64,000 nt of DNA from contig JAIVEN010000020.1 in assembly GCA_026686845.1 (NCBI GenBank), positions 8,645,501 to 8,709,500 of the forward strand. The letters run 5' to 3'. Origin of the DNA: Adenanthera pavonina (taxonomy: Eukaryota; Streptophyta; Magnoliopsida; Fabales; Fabaceae). The translations under genes and the position numbers were made by a program. This document shows, one piece after another, positions 43,849 through 55,900 of this stretch (the stretch's first letter is position 1; each line of letters starts with the position of its first letter). The notes beneath the pieces are model-generated. The model was not told the DNA's origin and did not search any database. It saw only the letters and a program-made list of their open reading frames with translations.

Positions 43849-46800
43849 TATTTTAAAAATTATAAAAAGTTGGCATTTTCTTTGATGATTATAATTTTGC
43901 TTTTAAGATGTATGAATAAAATCAAATTTAAGTAAATAAAAAAGATATTATTTTCTTTTACAATCATGAATAATAATCAATCCATAGCAAATTGCTTTTT
44001 TTTTTAAATTATTGATTTTGTTAAAGCTATAAATTTTGTTTTCCTTGATTTTTATTTAGTTTGAAATGATAATTTAATTAGATGGATTCTCAAATCTTAA
44101 AATTTGAACTCAAATTATCATCGATTAAGTAATCAATCTTTACACTTAATACCTAGAATACTATACAAAAAAATATATTCATAAAATTGATTTGAAGGTC
44201 TAAGATTGATTTGTAGCAATTTATCTATGTATCTAGTATTTAATATTAAAAAACATATATTAATCAGAAGCATCATAATCTCTAAAATTAAATTAAGTTG
44301 AAATCTAAAATTATATTAAATGCAAATTGATTTCCTAAAGATAGCTTCATTTTAATATATTCATTCAAATATAACTTAAAAAAAATTAAATCACCTAATT
44401 ACCGAACAAAATTAATGGTAATTAGTTGTGTTTTTTATTAAAATTTATTAAATAATTATTGATTTAAAATTCCATTTAAATTATTTAGCCAATCTTAAAT
44501 AAAATTTGTATTAATTTGATTAGTTCGACAATTGAATGATTTAATATTGATTTAAAAATTTATATTAATTAGGAAATTTGTTGAATTATATGATTTAATG
44601 TTGATTAGGATTAGAGTAATTTATTATAGTTTTCATATAACTATTTGACTAAATAAAGTATCTAATTTATTATATATACAAAATCAATGGATTGAATACA
44701 TCATTGATAAAAATCTATTATATTGTATTAATTATATAAATTATATAATCTATTAATTGAAAATTTTGAAGTTGCTTAACTTGAAAATTGGTAGTTAACT
44801 ATCTTAACTCCCATTTATCTTAACTGAATGTTGATATGAAGGTGAACAATAATAATAATAATAATTACAATCCATTAATCTATTACTACTAATTTGTTGC
44901 CACCAAATCTGCTAATATCATCTGTTAAAAGGATACTATTAGTATTGACTGATTAAGCGAAATTTATGGCCACTAAATTTCTACTATATCTCAATAATTC
45001 TTTTTAGTTAAAATTAATGTAGTAAAAAAGCTTAATGATTATATGAAAAAATAAAACCAAAAATGATCTTGATTCTGCCTTATCTAATTAATTTTATTTT
45101 TTTAATGATTGAAAATATCCAATTAGAAAAATTAATAAAGAAACTTGAAATATCCATGTATTTCATATCTTGCAAATTCTATCATTTAAATATTCATCAC
45201 GTAAAAAAATTTAACTATTTTTATATAATAGATAAATACTACCAAGAAATTAACAATATCATATATAATATTAAATAATCAGAAAACTACTTTTATATAT
45301 TAAATTAGGGATTGATTTTTATAACAATCTTTTCAAATTCTTGAAGAATCTCAACTATTTAAAATTAACAATTTTTTATTTTATCACTTAAATGATTATA
45401 ATATAATTAAACATTCAAATGATACATTACACCCTTAAAAAAATATAATCATACATTAAACATTGAAATTATAATATAATCAAATTTGATGTTACATTTA
45501 TTTTGAACATTTAAATGAAACGAAACAAAATGCAAACTTATTTTAAAGAATCAATTAAGGAATTAATTAAAAGACTCTAATGAACTTAAGGAATTAATTG
45601 GTGAATTGGTTATTAAAAAACTTAAATGATTCAACAATAGAATCGTAATATTAATATTATCATCTAAAAGTTGATCAATTCATAGACATTATGAAAAATA
45701 AGATATATTTTATTGCCACAAATTCTCTACAATAATTATACAACAAATTACATTGAGAAATACAAAAACAAAAATAGTAAAACCCCTCATACATGCTAAA
45801 ATCAACAACAAAAGTTTAAAAAAAAACTTTGAACTTGAAACCACATAAAATTTAAGAGAACCAGATGAAGTAATATTCGATGTAGCATACATTGTCAATT
45901 AACAATGAATCAAAATAGATGCATCATGAAGATAACAGTACTCTATAGATTCCATCCCAAACTCAACAAGCAATATATGTCGGAAAAAAAAGATCTTCAA
46001 TATAAAAATGTCATGAGCTGTATAGGATATTTATAGAGATACAAATAAAATATATTTAGATTCAAATATTAAAGTCATTGTGATATTTTTATTTTTTAAT
46101 TTCAATATTATTAGATTGAGATATACATGAAATAATAACTGGAAATTAGATTTAACAAATCAAAAATTAATTTTTTTAATTTTTATTAATTAATTTTGCA
46201 TAAAAAATAATAAAATGTGTCTTTGATAGGTCACGTGTGAGAATTTCATGCTTTTGACATGCCATGGGAGGGGTACATTACCAACAACTTGTCTTTGTGA
46301 CCATTAATTTTAATAGATATAATAGATAATATACCACAAGTAATAATTAGCAAATCACACACTTTCAGAACATATTTTAATTGTTATATTTTAATTTAAA
46401 ATTTTCTATTTTTTTAAAATACTAACATAGGAGCATGAGATGCCAGTTTTCTTTATACTTATATATATAAAATAGACATGCCAAGCTTACCTTTTGCGCA
46501 AACGGTTCTTTATATTTCCGTCAACTTTGTGGGACATACATGCATCGCTCGCGGCTTTGAATTGGTCAATTAATTAATGGAAAGAAGCAAAGTCATTCAG
46601 TACTACAGGAAAGGTGGCAAATAGAGTACGGATGCCGTATGACCCAGCTGGCCATGGAAGCTTTTTGATGAGGGGGGTGCATCATAGTACGATTATGAAT
46701 TGGAGTGTCATCTGAATTATTAGTTAGAGGAAAGACAAAAGTATAAGTTTTGTTCCCCGGTTTCATTTTTATTTTTTTAAATTTTATTATAATTTTTTTA

Positions 46801-47570
46801 ACTTTTAAGATATTATAAATTTGTTTACTTTTTAACATCAGTAAATAAATTAACAAAAAAATGGTAATTTGCAAACTCAAAATTCCTTTCATCATAGCAT
46901 TATTGTATATATTGATAAATATAATAATTACATTTAAAATATTTTTATGTCTTTCATAATTAATACCTTAAAAAATAAAAAAATTGAAAAATTTGTTAAT
47001 TTAACTTTAAAATGAATAACTTTTGAAATTGGTAAAAAAATTAAACCTACAACTAAAATATTTTTCTTATAATTAAAATATTTTGAAAGTCTTAAAATAA
47101 ATATTTACCAGATAAAAAATAAACTACATTCGGAAGATGTAAAGCAGTCAAACTTATTTATTTTAAATTTGTAATTTATAATATCTTAAATCAAAATATT
47201 TTTGAGGATGTAATTATTTATTTTAAGCCTTAAAATATTTAATTATAATTATTAGATTAATTATTGCATAATAATACTAATGGCATGTCTTTCAAACATG
47301 TAGGATATCAATTTTTGTTAGTCTAACTGTGTAAGAATTAAGAAGTTTGTTACTGTATTTTAAAAATTAAAAAATATGAAACTTAATGAAATTATGGGTG
47401 CTTTTGAAGATTTATGATGAAATGAAATAATATAGGATGATAAAATAAAGTGGAAAAAAATAAAAAAATAATTTTATTTAACTATTATTTAAGAGCTATT
47501 AAAAAATAGATGAAATTGAATTGATAATAACTCTTTTTTTTTTAATTTTACTCTTATAAGTTAATTTGTA
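43849..47570. other. AT-rich non-coding region
   Basis: No gene is recognised. The 100-codon frame at 46,895-46,593 (-) has no known domain. Phrases such as TTTAATTTTATTATAATTTTTTAACTTTTAA at 46,770-46,805 are related to the tandem repeat at 47,577-47,920. Confidence 0.4.
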
Positions 47571-47576
47571 CATGTA

Positions 47577-47920
47577 TAAATGAATTGTTGGTTCCTTAAT
47601 TTTGTGTGAGGATACATTCTGATTATTTAATTTTATTAACTTTTATTATAATTTTTACCTTTTAAAATGTATTAAAAAACTTCTCAATTATCAACACCAT
47701 TTTATAAGTTAATGGAAAATGAAAACTCGCCATGTTCAAAAGCTAATTCATAAATATTGTGCGAGGTTGCATTTTTGATCATTTAATTTTATTAAATTTT
47801 ATCATAATTTTTTAACTTTTAAAATATATTAAAAAAGCTTCTCAATTATTAACACCATTTTATAAGGTAACGGAAATTAAAGACTTGCCATCAAAAGATA
47901 ATTCATGAATATCTTAACTA
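47577..47920. repeat. Tandem duplication, unit about 155-180 bp
   Basis: The sequence from GAGGATACATTCTGATTATT (47,607) through AACACCATTTTATAAG is repeated from GAGGTTGCATTTTTGATCAT (about 47,763) through AACACCATTTTATAAG, with some divergence. It is AT-rich; a relative occurs around 46,745-46,860. Confidence 0.75.
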
Positions 47921-48229
47921 TATAAAAAACTGAAGGAAAGTTTACTGTTCCTTCTACTATTCATTTACTCTTCCTCCTAAAGTTGGGTCGGGTGGGTTGC
48001 TTATTTCCAAGCGGGTTGGGCGTGTGGCTGACCTCTTCTCAGTTTCTTTCCAGGGCGTTCTATCTTCTCCGTTTCTCCTTTTCTCTTTGTGGTTTTCTCT
48101 CATCTTTCCTCATCGCGGTTTTCTCCTTTCCAACTTTCATCTTTCTCGCGGCTCAGGTGGCCGTGGTTTCTTCTGTAGGCGACCGTGGTTTCTTCCGTTC
48201 CAGGGACTCCTACCTTGTTATATATTTGT

Positions 48230-49511
48230 CAATGTTCTGATAATTGGATCGATTGGCCAATTTAATCGGTTCAACCAACCCACCACATGTCCGGTCCGGC
48301 TATATGAGAAGACCGAGAATCTATAGAATCGGCAATAAACTGGCTGACTCAGTTCTGAACCGGTTGAAATCGGTAAATCTGGCGGTCTCACTGGTTTTAA
48401 CGGTTCAGCAATCAAGGTCCAAACAAAGCAGAGGTGAAGAACCAGACGGTGGAGGAAAAATAAATGGGCGCTGGGGAGAAGAAAAATATGACCAAAAGAA
48501 AAGAAGGAGATGAAGAAAAATCAAAGAAGGAGGAGGAATAGGAGAAAGAAAAAGTAAAAGAGAAGAAAATACCACCAGATTAGCAAGAAAATCATGATTA
48601 ACAAGCAATAATCAGCCAAAGAAGCATTTGAAAAGTTGATATAAGTCAAAACTAAAGGTGATTGGCGATAACAGTGGCATCGATGATAACCCAACAACCT
48701 CAGGTGTGCTCTTCGAACACCACCGCATTTTCCTTGCTCTTCAGACTCCACTGCTTTTTCCTTGACTACTACATTTTTTCTATGATACTCACAGGTCACG
48801 GGCTTACTATTTGCATTGTGATTGAAATCATTTAATGAATTTTTGTTTTTGTTTTTCCCAGTCGTGACGTGACCGTTCAATGTGTTCACTTTTCATTTAT
48901 TATTAATTTTTAAATTAACATTTGAATTTTGAACCCACTTTTTCTGTACACAAATTTAATGCATATGAAATTCCTAATGTCATGTACATATAGATCGTGC
49001 AGACCGACCTTCCTTTTTATTTTTTATTTTTTTAATTACCTTCTCCCATATAATTTAATAGTACTATTATGTCATTTAATGGAAAAATATTATTTATTAG
49101 TTAATTAATAATTGGAAATTTGCTGACCAAAAAAATAATTCTTAATTTGAAATTTATCTTTCATATTTATATTTTTATGTTAAACTAGTTTTTTAACTCA
49201 TGTTATGAAAAAAAAATATATAAATAAGCAAAATATGAAGCTCAAAATAAATTATATAACATTACAATACTATTTACAAGTTATTTTTTCAAATTAGCTT
49301 CCTACATGATTTACTATATTATAATAAATAATTAATATATAATTAAATTAGAAAAGTCTTAGAAATGGACCTCATACGTTTATTTCATTTTTTATATGTA
49401 TTATTTAAAATATATTATTTTAATTAATATTGGTTCGACCTGAATTAAACTTTTGAATCTTGAACCGCTAGTTTGATTAGTTTAGTAATCGATCTGATTT
49501 TCTTAACATTG
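48230..49511. mobile_element. hAT-type non-autonomous element, copy 2
   Basis: The ends are CAATGTTCTGATAATTGGAT and, as complement of the right end, CAATGTTAAGAAAATCAGAT. A perfect 8-bp duplication ATATTTGT flanks it (48,222-48,229 and 49,512-49,519). Left-end GGTTCAACC/CCGGTCCGG motifs and the right 150 bases match copy 1 (33,792-34,365), but this copy has about 700 extra bases in the middle (about 48,420-49,110). The extra part is purine-rich on the + strand at 48,420-48,560 and has unsupported open frames on both strands. Confidence 0.85.
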
Positions 49512-49519
49512 ATATTTGT

Positions 49520-50130
49520 TAATCTTACAAATATAACCAATTTTTTTTTGCCAACTTATAAATATAACCACACTGGCAGGCCTCCGTGTATCTTTCATAT
49601 TTAAAGTAATTTTAAATTCTTAAAACAAATAATTATAGCCTTCAAAAGATAATCTAAATTTGCAGTAGTAAGTTTTTGATATGGTAATTTTTCTGAACTA
49701 TTGATGTGAAAGATGCATGGAAGCTTAAGATGCATTTAGATTTTATTTTTGAGGTTATAATTATTTTTAAGACTTCAAAATTATTTCAATTATAATTATG
49801 AGATTGTTTTGTCAATGTTATAATTATAGCATTAATAAATATATAATAAAATAAATGAGATATTATATGCGCATGTCAAATTAAATGATTTAGATTTAAA
49901 ATTTTTATTTTTTATTTTTTAAATTATATCATTATTTTTTAAAAAATTAACCGTTATAAAATTTATTTTAATTTTATATTATGAATCTAAGAAAATAAAA
50001 AATATATTAAAAATATAATAATAAAATTAAATTAAATATGAACAATATTTGGTCACAAATCTTCATGGTCACAATGGATTTCAGTTTTAACCCTGGCTCC
50101 GCCTCTGCCAATTGGAACATATTGACTTAC
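49520..50130. other. AT-rich non-coding stretch
   Basis: No recognisable feature. Confidence 0.35.
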
Positions 50131-50139
50131 ACGAGTCAA

Positions 50140-50300
50140 TAACACTCCTTCCTAACTTTCCTTCCTAACTTTCCGAACTCTCCACAATCGTTCGCTCATC
50201 TAAGCGTCTTCCGCTCTGCGTCCAGTGCAACTACAGCCTACGCCTCAATTGCTGCCAGTGCTTGCCCTCACTGTCGTCATCATCCTGTGCGTCTCCAGCA
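50140..50300 (+). other. CT-rich, exon-like block (possible leader exon)
   Basis: Much richer in C than its surroundings, with a direct repeat CTTCCTAACTTTC (50,149 and 50,160), and ending in CTCCAGCAG followed by GTTTTG, a possible splice donor. It could be the untranslated first exon of the ankyrin gene 2.2 kb downstream, whose start codon lies 2 bases after a TTACAG acceptor, or the leader of an unrelated lost gene. A second exon-like piece at about 50,696-50,810, after a TTGACAG acceptor, reads TKNKKQKEHLKTKSIEFFNL and is not identified. Confidence 0.3.
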
Positions 50301-51579
50301 GGTTTTGCCTTTGCACTTATGTTCTTTCTATTTTTTTTTCTCAAAGATTTTCTGCTTCAAATCTGCTTCAGATAGCCCTCATTTGGTTTTTATCTGTTAG
50401 TTGTTGAGGAAACATGCTTTGTTCTTTATTGAAAAGTTTTTTTTCCCCTAGATATCTACTTCAAATCGTTTCGCTTCCGATCTCTGTTGATGGAATGCTT
50501 TGTTTGCTTCAAACTCTGTTTGCATAGTTTATCAGTTGCATTACATTTTGTTGAACTTACATGGGCCTATACCTGTTGATTTTTTTTAACGCTAATTGTG
50601 TGCTTGATGAAGCCACTATCTGTATAATAGTATACGTTTTATGTGATATATGTTCTAATATTATATCCTAAGATTAAGTTTGTGTGCTTGACAGACCAAG
50701 AATAAGAAGCAAAAAGAGCACTTGAAGACTAAAAGCATAGAGTTTTTCAATTTAAACCGCATATCGCAACAGCGAATACCAGTTATTAGGCCACGTTTTG
50801 CGAGTTTTTTTTTCAATTTTGGGATTCATTTTTTTTAGACATTCTTTAAGTTAATTAATTAATAATAATTACAAAAGCATAAATATAATTTCAAACTATA
50901 TGTGAGTTAGATTGGATAGGATGGGCCTCGTGACATTATAATTGCGAACCTTTGTAATGGTCATACTTTCTTTGACTAGAGTCAAGAGAGTAAGCTGTTT
51001 TAAAAGTGCATGTGACGTAGCTATCATGCTTACAATCATTACCATTATAGGTCATTTAAGCAGCTTGTTGTCCGAAGCTAATATTTAACAAACATTATCC
51101 ATGCCACAGTCAGAACAAAAAATTTTAGTGACACTTCACATCTTCACAAATTATATGAGAAGTCACCATTGTTGATTAGCAGTTAACACAATATGATTAT
51201 AAAGTTAAAGAAACGTTGTAACGCGTAGTTATTAGTTTGAGGCAATACTAACAAATACCATGATTTTTATGGATCCTTAGGCCATAATATTTGTGCTGCT
51301 TCTGGTCATTTGCATTAAAACAAAAATTAGTGTACAAATTCATGCTTGTTTAAGGATTGATTTGAAAAAATATATCATTACTATTTCTTATAGAGTAGAG
51401 ACTATAATTTTATTTGAAAAACTTAAATATATTTTATTATATTTTATAAGTTTTATAAAATTTATTTTTGTAATCAATGTAAGAGAAAATTACATTTTTA
51501 GATATACGTGTTTGAGATTTTATGAAGTTAAATAAAGGAAAATAACTTTAGGATAGCCATGTGAATTTTTTTTTTCTAT

Positions 51580-51908
51580 GTGCCTGTTTGGATAGTTTTG
51601 ATAATCAATTATGAGATATATATTACTTATGGGAGGGATCCCATAAGTGATTATGTACTGGAATTTTCAAATGTAAGCTACTTTTTAATAAGTATTTATA
51701 TCTTAAATAAGCTTATGGATGAAACTGATTTTTTTTACTTATAATAATTACTTATTTTCCTATAATCACTTATTTCACTTTTCCTTCTTATTATCCAAAA
51801 TATCCAAACACAAATCACTTTTGACATAATCGAATATTCTAATAATCTATTATAAATAAGTACGTATTCTTATAATCACTTATACATAAGTTAATCCAAA
51901 CACATTCT
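51580..51908. mobile_element. MITE with TGTTTGGAT inverted ends
   Basis: The left end GTGCCTGTTTGGATAG and the right end TTAATCCAAACACA are complementary at their core. TTCTAT occurs at both flanks (51,574-51,579 and 51,905-51,910). The interior is built from repeated TAATCACTTAT and complement motifs. It is about 330 bp, non-coding, in the presumed promoter or first intron of the ankyrin gene. Confidence 0.6.
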
Positions 51909-52496
51909 ATAATCAGTGGGGCAACTGCCTCGCAGTGATAAACGTGGATCAACCCTTGCTTTCTTGTTATACTTTTTTTAAACATGATAGAGCCAAAAAT
52001 TTCCGTTTGTTAATTAATTAAGGAATGAGACTATATTTGCTCGATTGGTTAGGCTAGCACAAGGTAATATAAAAGATTGAGTTCTTTAATCAACCCGTGA
52101 CAACCGTATGGTGAGGGTTAAACAATTTAATTAACTAGGATACAAGTGAAAATGTAGTGTAATGGATGTAATCTAGGTTGTTTTGTTCCAGAGGTGACTA
52201 GAGAAATATGTTATGACTTATATGAGCTAGCAATCTATTTTAACTTAAAACGGAATGCAATTCTAAGTATAATTTGAGAATTGCAAATGCTATGCGAAAA
52301 TAAATTTTAATGAAATGGAAAGTAGAAGATGACAAGAAATACAACTTGTAAATGTATATGGTCTTTGTTTCTTTGGATCCATCGGTGGATCAACATTTAG
52401 TTTCCCTATATGTGATGATTTTAAGATATATACAATTCATTAATATTATATATATATAGTTGTAATTAATGCATGAATTGTTGATTAATTACAGAG

Positions 52497-52986
52497 ATGA
52501 ATGAAGAGGAGCATTTTGACGTGGGGGTTTTGTGCAGAGCTATATGTGACAACGATTGGTCTGCTGTAAAAAAATTCATTGGTCAACATCCTAGTGCCTT
52601 AAGTGCACCACTTAATTTAGATGGTGAAACAGTTCTTCATCTGGCTGCAAAGTATGGGCACGTGAGCATGGTAGAGGAGTTGGTGACATTAGCTCCACCC
52701 CAATGCCTTGAAATACAAGATCGTCAGGGCTATACTCCACTTGCAACTACTGCATCTTTTAGTGGAGTCATTCGAATTGCAGAATGCATGGTCAAGAAAA
52801 ATAGCAATACACTTGGCATTCCAATTTCATATAAAGCCTGGATTCCTGTCATGGTTGCTTTTGCTTATGGTCACAAAGAAGTGGGACATTATCTCTATTC
52901 TGTCACCCCTTTGGCAGTCCTCCAACCACAAAATAGCCCCTTAGGACGTAGGCTTCTTAAACTGTGTTTCGGTCGAGAAGACATAG
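52497..52986 (+). CDS. Ankyrin gene exon 1
   Basis: The start MNEEEHFDVG follows a possible intron acceptor (TTACAG, ending about 52,494). VLCRAICDNDWSAVKKFIGQ is the usual first helix pair of the family. DGETVLHLAAKYGH (residues 42-55) is a canonical ankyrin repeat, DRQGYTPLATTASFSG (75-90) a second, and the VMVAFAYGHKEVGHYLYSVT stretch a third. The exon ends GAAGACATAG before GTAATA. If intron 1 were retained, the frame would stop at 53,039. Confidence 0.82.
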
Positions 52987-55900
52987 GTAATATAACTTAT
53001 TCAGCTAGTTCAAGATGGTTGGAGAAGAACTCATGTTAACAGCATTTCAGTCAATATATGATTTTTTTTTTTACTTTTAAGCTCATTATGTTTATATTGA
53101 CATTGTTTTGATATTCCGTCTCATGCTATACAAACAGATATTGGTTTGGATTTGCTTCAACGATGCCCAGAGCTGCTTTTTGCACAAGATCTACATGGGG
53201 AATCAATAATTGAGTTTATTGCAGCCTTTCCTTTTCGCAATTGAAGAGATCAACTTGTATGCTGGAAGCGATGGATTTATCACTGTTAGTACATATTACT
53301 CCTTTTAACTATCTTTTTTTTTTCTTTTCTCCTCTCATCATTGCATTTATCCTTTTGCAAGATGCATACATGCTTTAGAATTAAAATCTTTTCAACCATT
53401 TGCTACTTATAATCTTGACCTGCTCCAAGCTATGCCTGATTGCAATAACCAAGTAGATATTATAACTATCTATTATACTCCATCTTCATAATCAATTTGC
53501 TAATGCATCTGACAAACTTCCGGTTCGTGATCTGACCTCCGATTGACATGATTCCAAAGCCCATGTCACTTTAATTCCGTTCTAACCATAAACACCAACC
53601 ACACCTCAAAACACCTCCGTATGGAGTTTTTGGATACCCTAAAATCAAATTGGTCACTTTTTAACCAAAATAAAAAACTAAACACCTCCAATTGCCACTA
53701 ATAGGCAATTGGCACCTATAGACCCTTTTAATAGGTCACACATGACACAAGGAATATGTTCAAGAAGATTTTAGCCCGAAAAAACCACTCCTCCAAGTTT
53801 TAATCCCCTTGAACCCCAAATCAAGTTAATGGGCTATATACCCATTTCACATACTAAGGACCCAATAACCACATCGGGATCATAGTTCAGACGTATATAC
53901 TCAAAGGGACTTGAAGTCACCAATCTCAAGTTCAACACAATCAAACATTAGGGATTTAAACATCACATGCCACACATAGAACATAGTTGACATTCATCTC
54001 ACCACTAGCATAACTATAGGCCCATCAACACACAAAGGGCCATACACCAAGCATAGAAAGTATGAAAGGGGGAACACAATAGTTCGACCCAGAACAACAA
54101 AGATAAGTCAGGTACACAAAGCATTACACAACAATACGAATATCACTTTACTAATGACATAACCAAAACAACAAAAACAAGGAAGGGGTAAACCCCAACA
54201 CCTACTAGTATCCTAATACTCCTTTTCCAAGCCCTCCTTGGTCTTTTCCTTTTTAGTGTTGGATCCTTCACCTAGGAATTATTAACCATGGGGTGAGACA
54301 AACGTCCCAGTAACCAGGGGTTTACACATATACAAACATACAAACATGCCTCCATAATAATAATCAAATGTAATAATCAATATAAATGCAACGTGCATGA
54401 TATGCAGACATAACACCGATCAATACATGGCTATAACCATGAGTTAGTTACCATGATAAAGTAACCTTAACCAGTGGCCCATTTCCAATGGCAAGTGATG
54501 GCCGATTCTGGGATTACCACCCAGCTCTCCTTTCAATAGTCATGACTCAACCAAAGGCCATTACACCAAAGGTTGGACCATGGATCTCTTTCCCCTAAGC
54601 CACTTGAATTGGTGACTATTTAGAGAAGGTGCATCCCAATTCACAACCACCTGAATCTCCTGGCCATAAGATGACTATGTAGTGATTAAAATAATATAAG
54701 CCGCACCATCTAAACACAAGGCCTCATATGTTATTTAGTGAATTGGCATACCACGTGGTATATGGAGTATCGTCTTCTAAACCATATATTCCAACAATAC
54801 GTATCATGTGACAATTCTCAATCCATGCTAACATATCAACACATATATCATTTCTATTTTGCTAGCATGCCATAATAAAGTATATAACAAAGTATGGGGT
54901 GCATCATAACCAATAACATGCCAATATCATCATATTCGTATTGTTATATATTCATAAATACCAATAGCCATTTTCATCATAAAATAAGATAAGGATAAGA
55001 AACTCACTAGCCGTGTAGTTGCACATATTGTGATATGAAAAGGAATGACCATATTTGAGCTATGAGGCATATCATGTTATGAAAGAGAAAAACATATGCA
55101 TAAAGCATGTATATCATGATATGAAAAGGACTAAACATGTATAATTAATTAGAAGACATGAAAAGAACACCTCGGTTACCTTAACTACTTGACACCTCAG
55201 TAGGTCATAGGGAGCAACCACAACCAATTCAATACTTTCCAATTATAACCAGGAGTCAAGAGATCCCAATTAAGCAATATTACAACTTATACATCATCAA
55301 ATTCTCATTACCGTCACAAATTCACAGTCCTAAATATACACAATTGCCAACTCAAAGCACAACCCGGCTGAAACAAAGCTTTCCAATGCAAACCAATATA
55401 TTGAAACACCTAAAACAATCCATAAAACCATAATTGTACTTCCACAAATTCGGATTCCCAATAATACCAATATTTAAGAGTTAGTGTTTGGAAAATATAT
55501 GACTTAAACACTTAAAATCCTTAACCCAGAGCTTAAACATGTTCAATAATATATCAATAAGGCTTTTCAACACAGATTAATCGGTAGAAATGCAACCCAA
55601 GTTGGAATCCTAACAAAATCCAAGAAAATCACCAAACATAGTCATACCAATTAGTACAATTTATTGCATAAAATTTACTGTTCAAATGGCTATTTTTCTC
55701 TTTTCTGGGATTTTTGTCATAAATTTAAAAATTTATATCTAACTTTATACTGAGCCAAATCATGCATTCTCTATGCCATTGAAAAGCTCTATATGTCTAC
55801 TTACAGCCATATGTTTTTTGTAGATTTATTCAGCCTAAACAGGAAACAACATTAATTTGAATTACTAAGAATCATATATAACATCATTTTTACTGGAACA

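Noticed and set aside
48521..48889. 122-codon frame on the - strand inside hAT copy 2
   Set aside because: Low-complexity leucine/phenylalanine end from a purine-rich tract; no domain.
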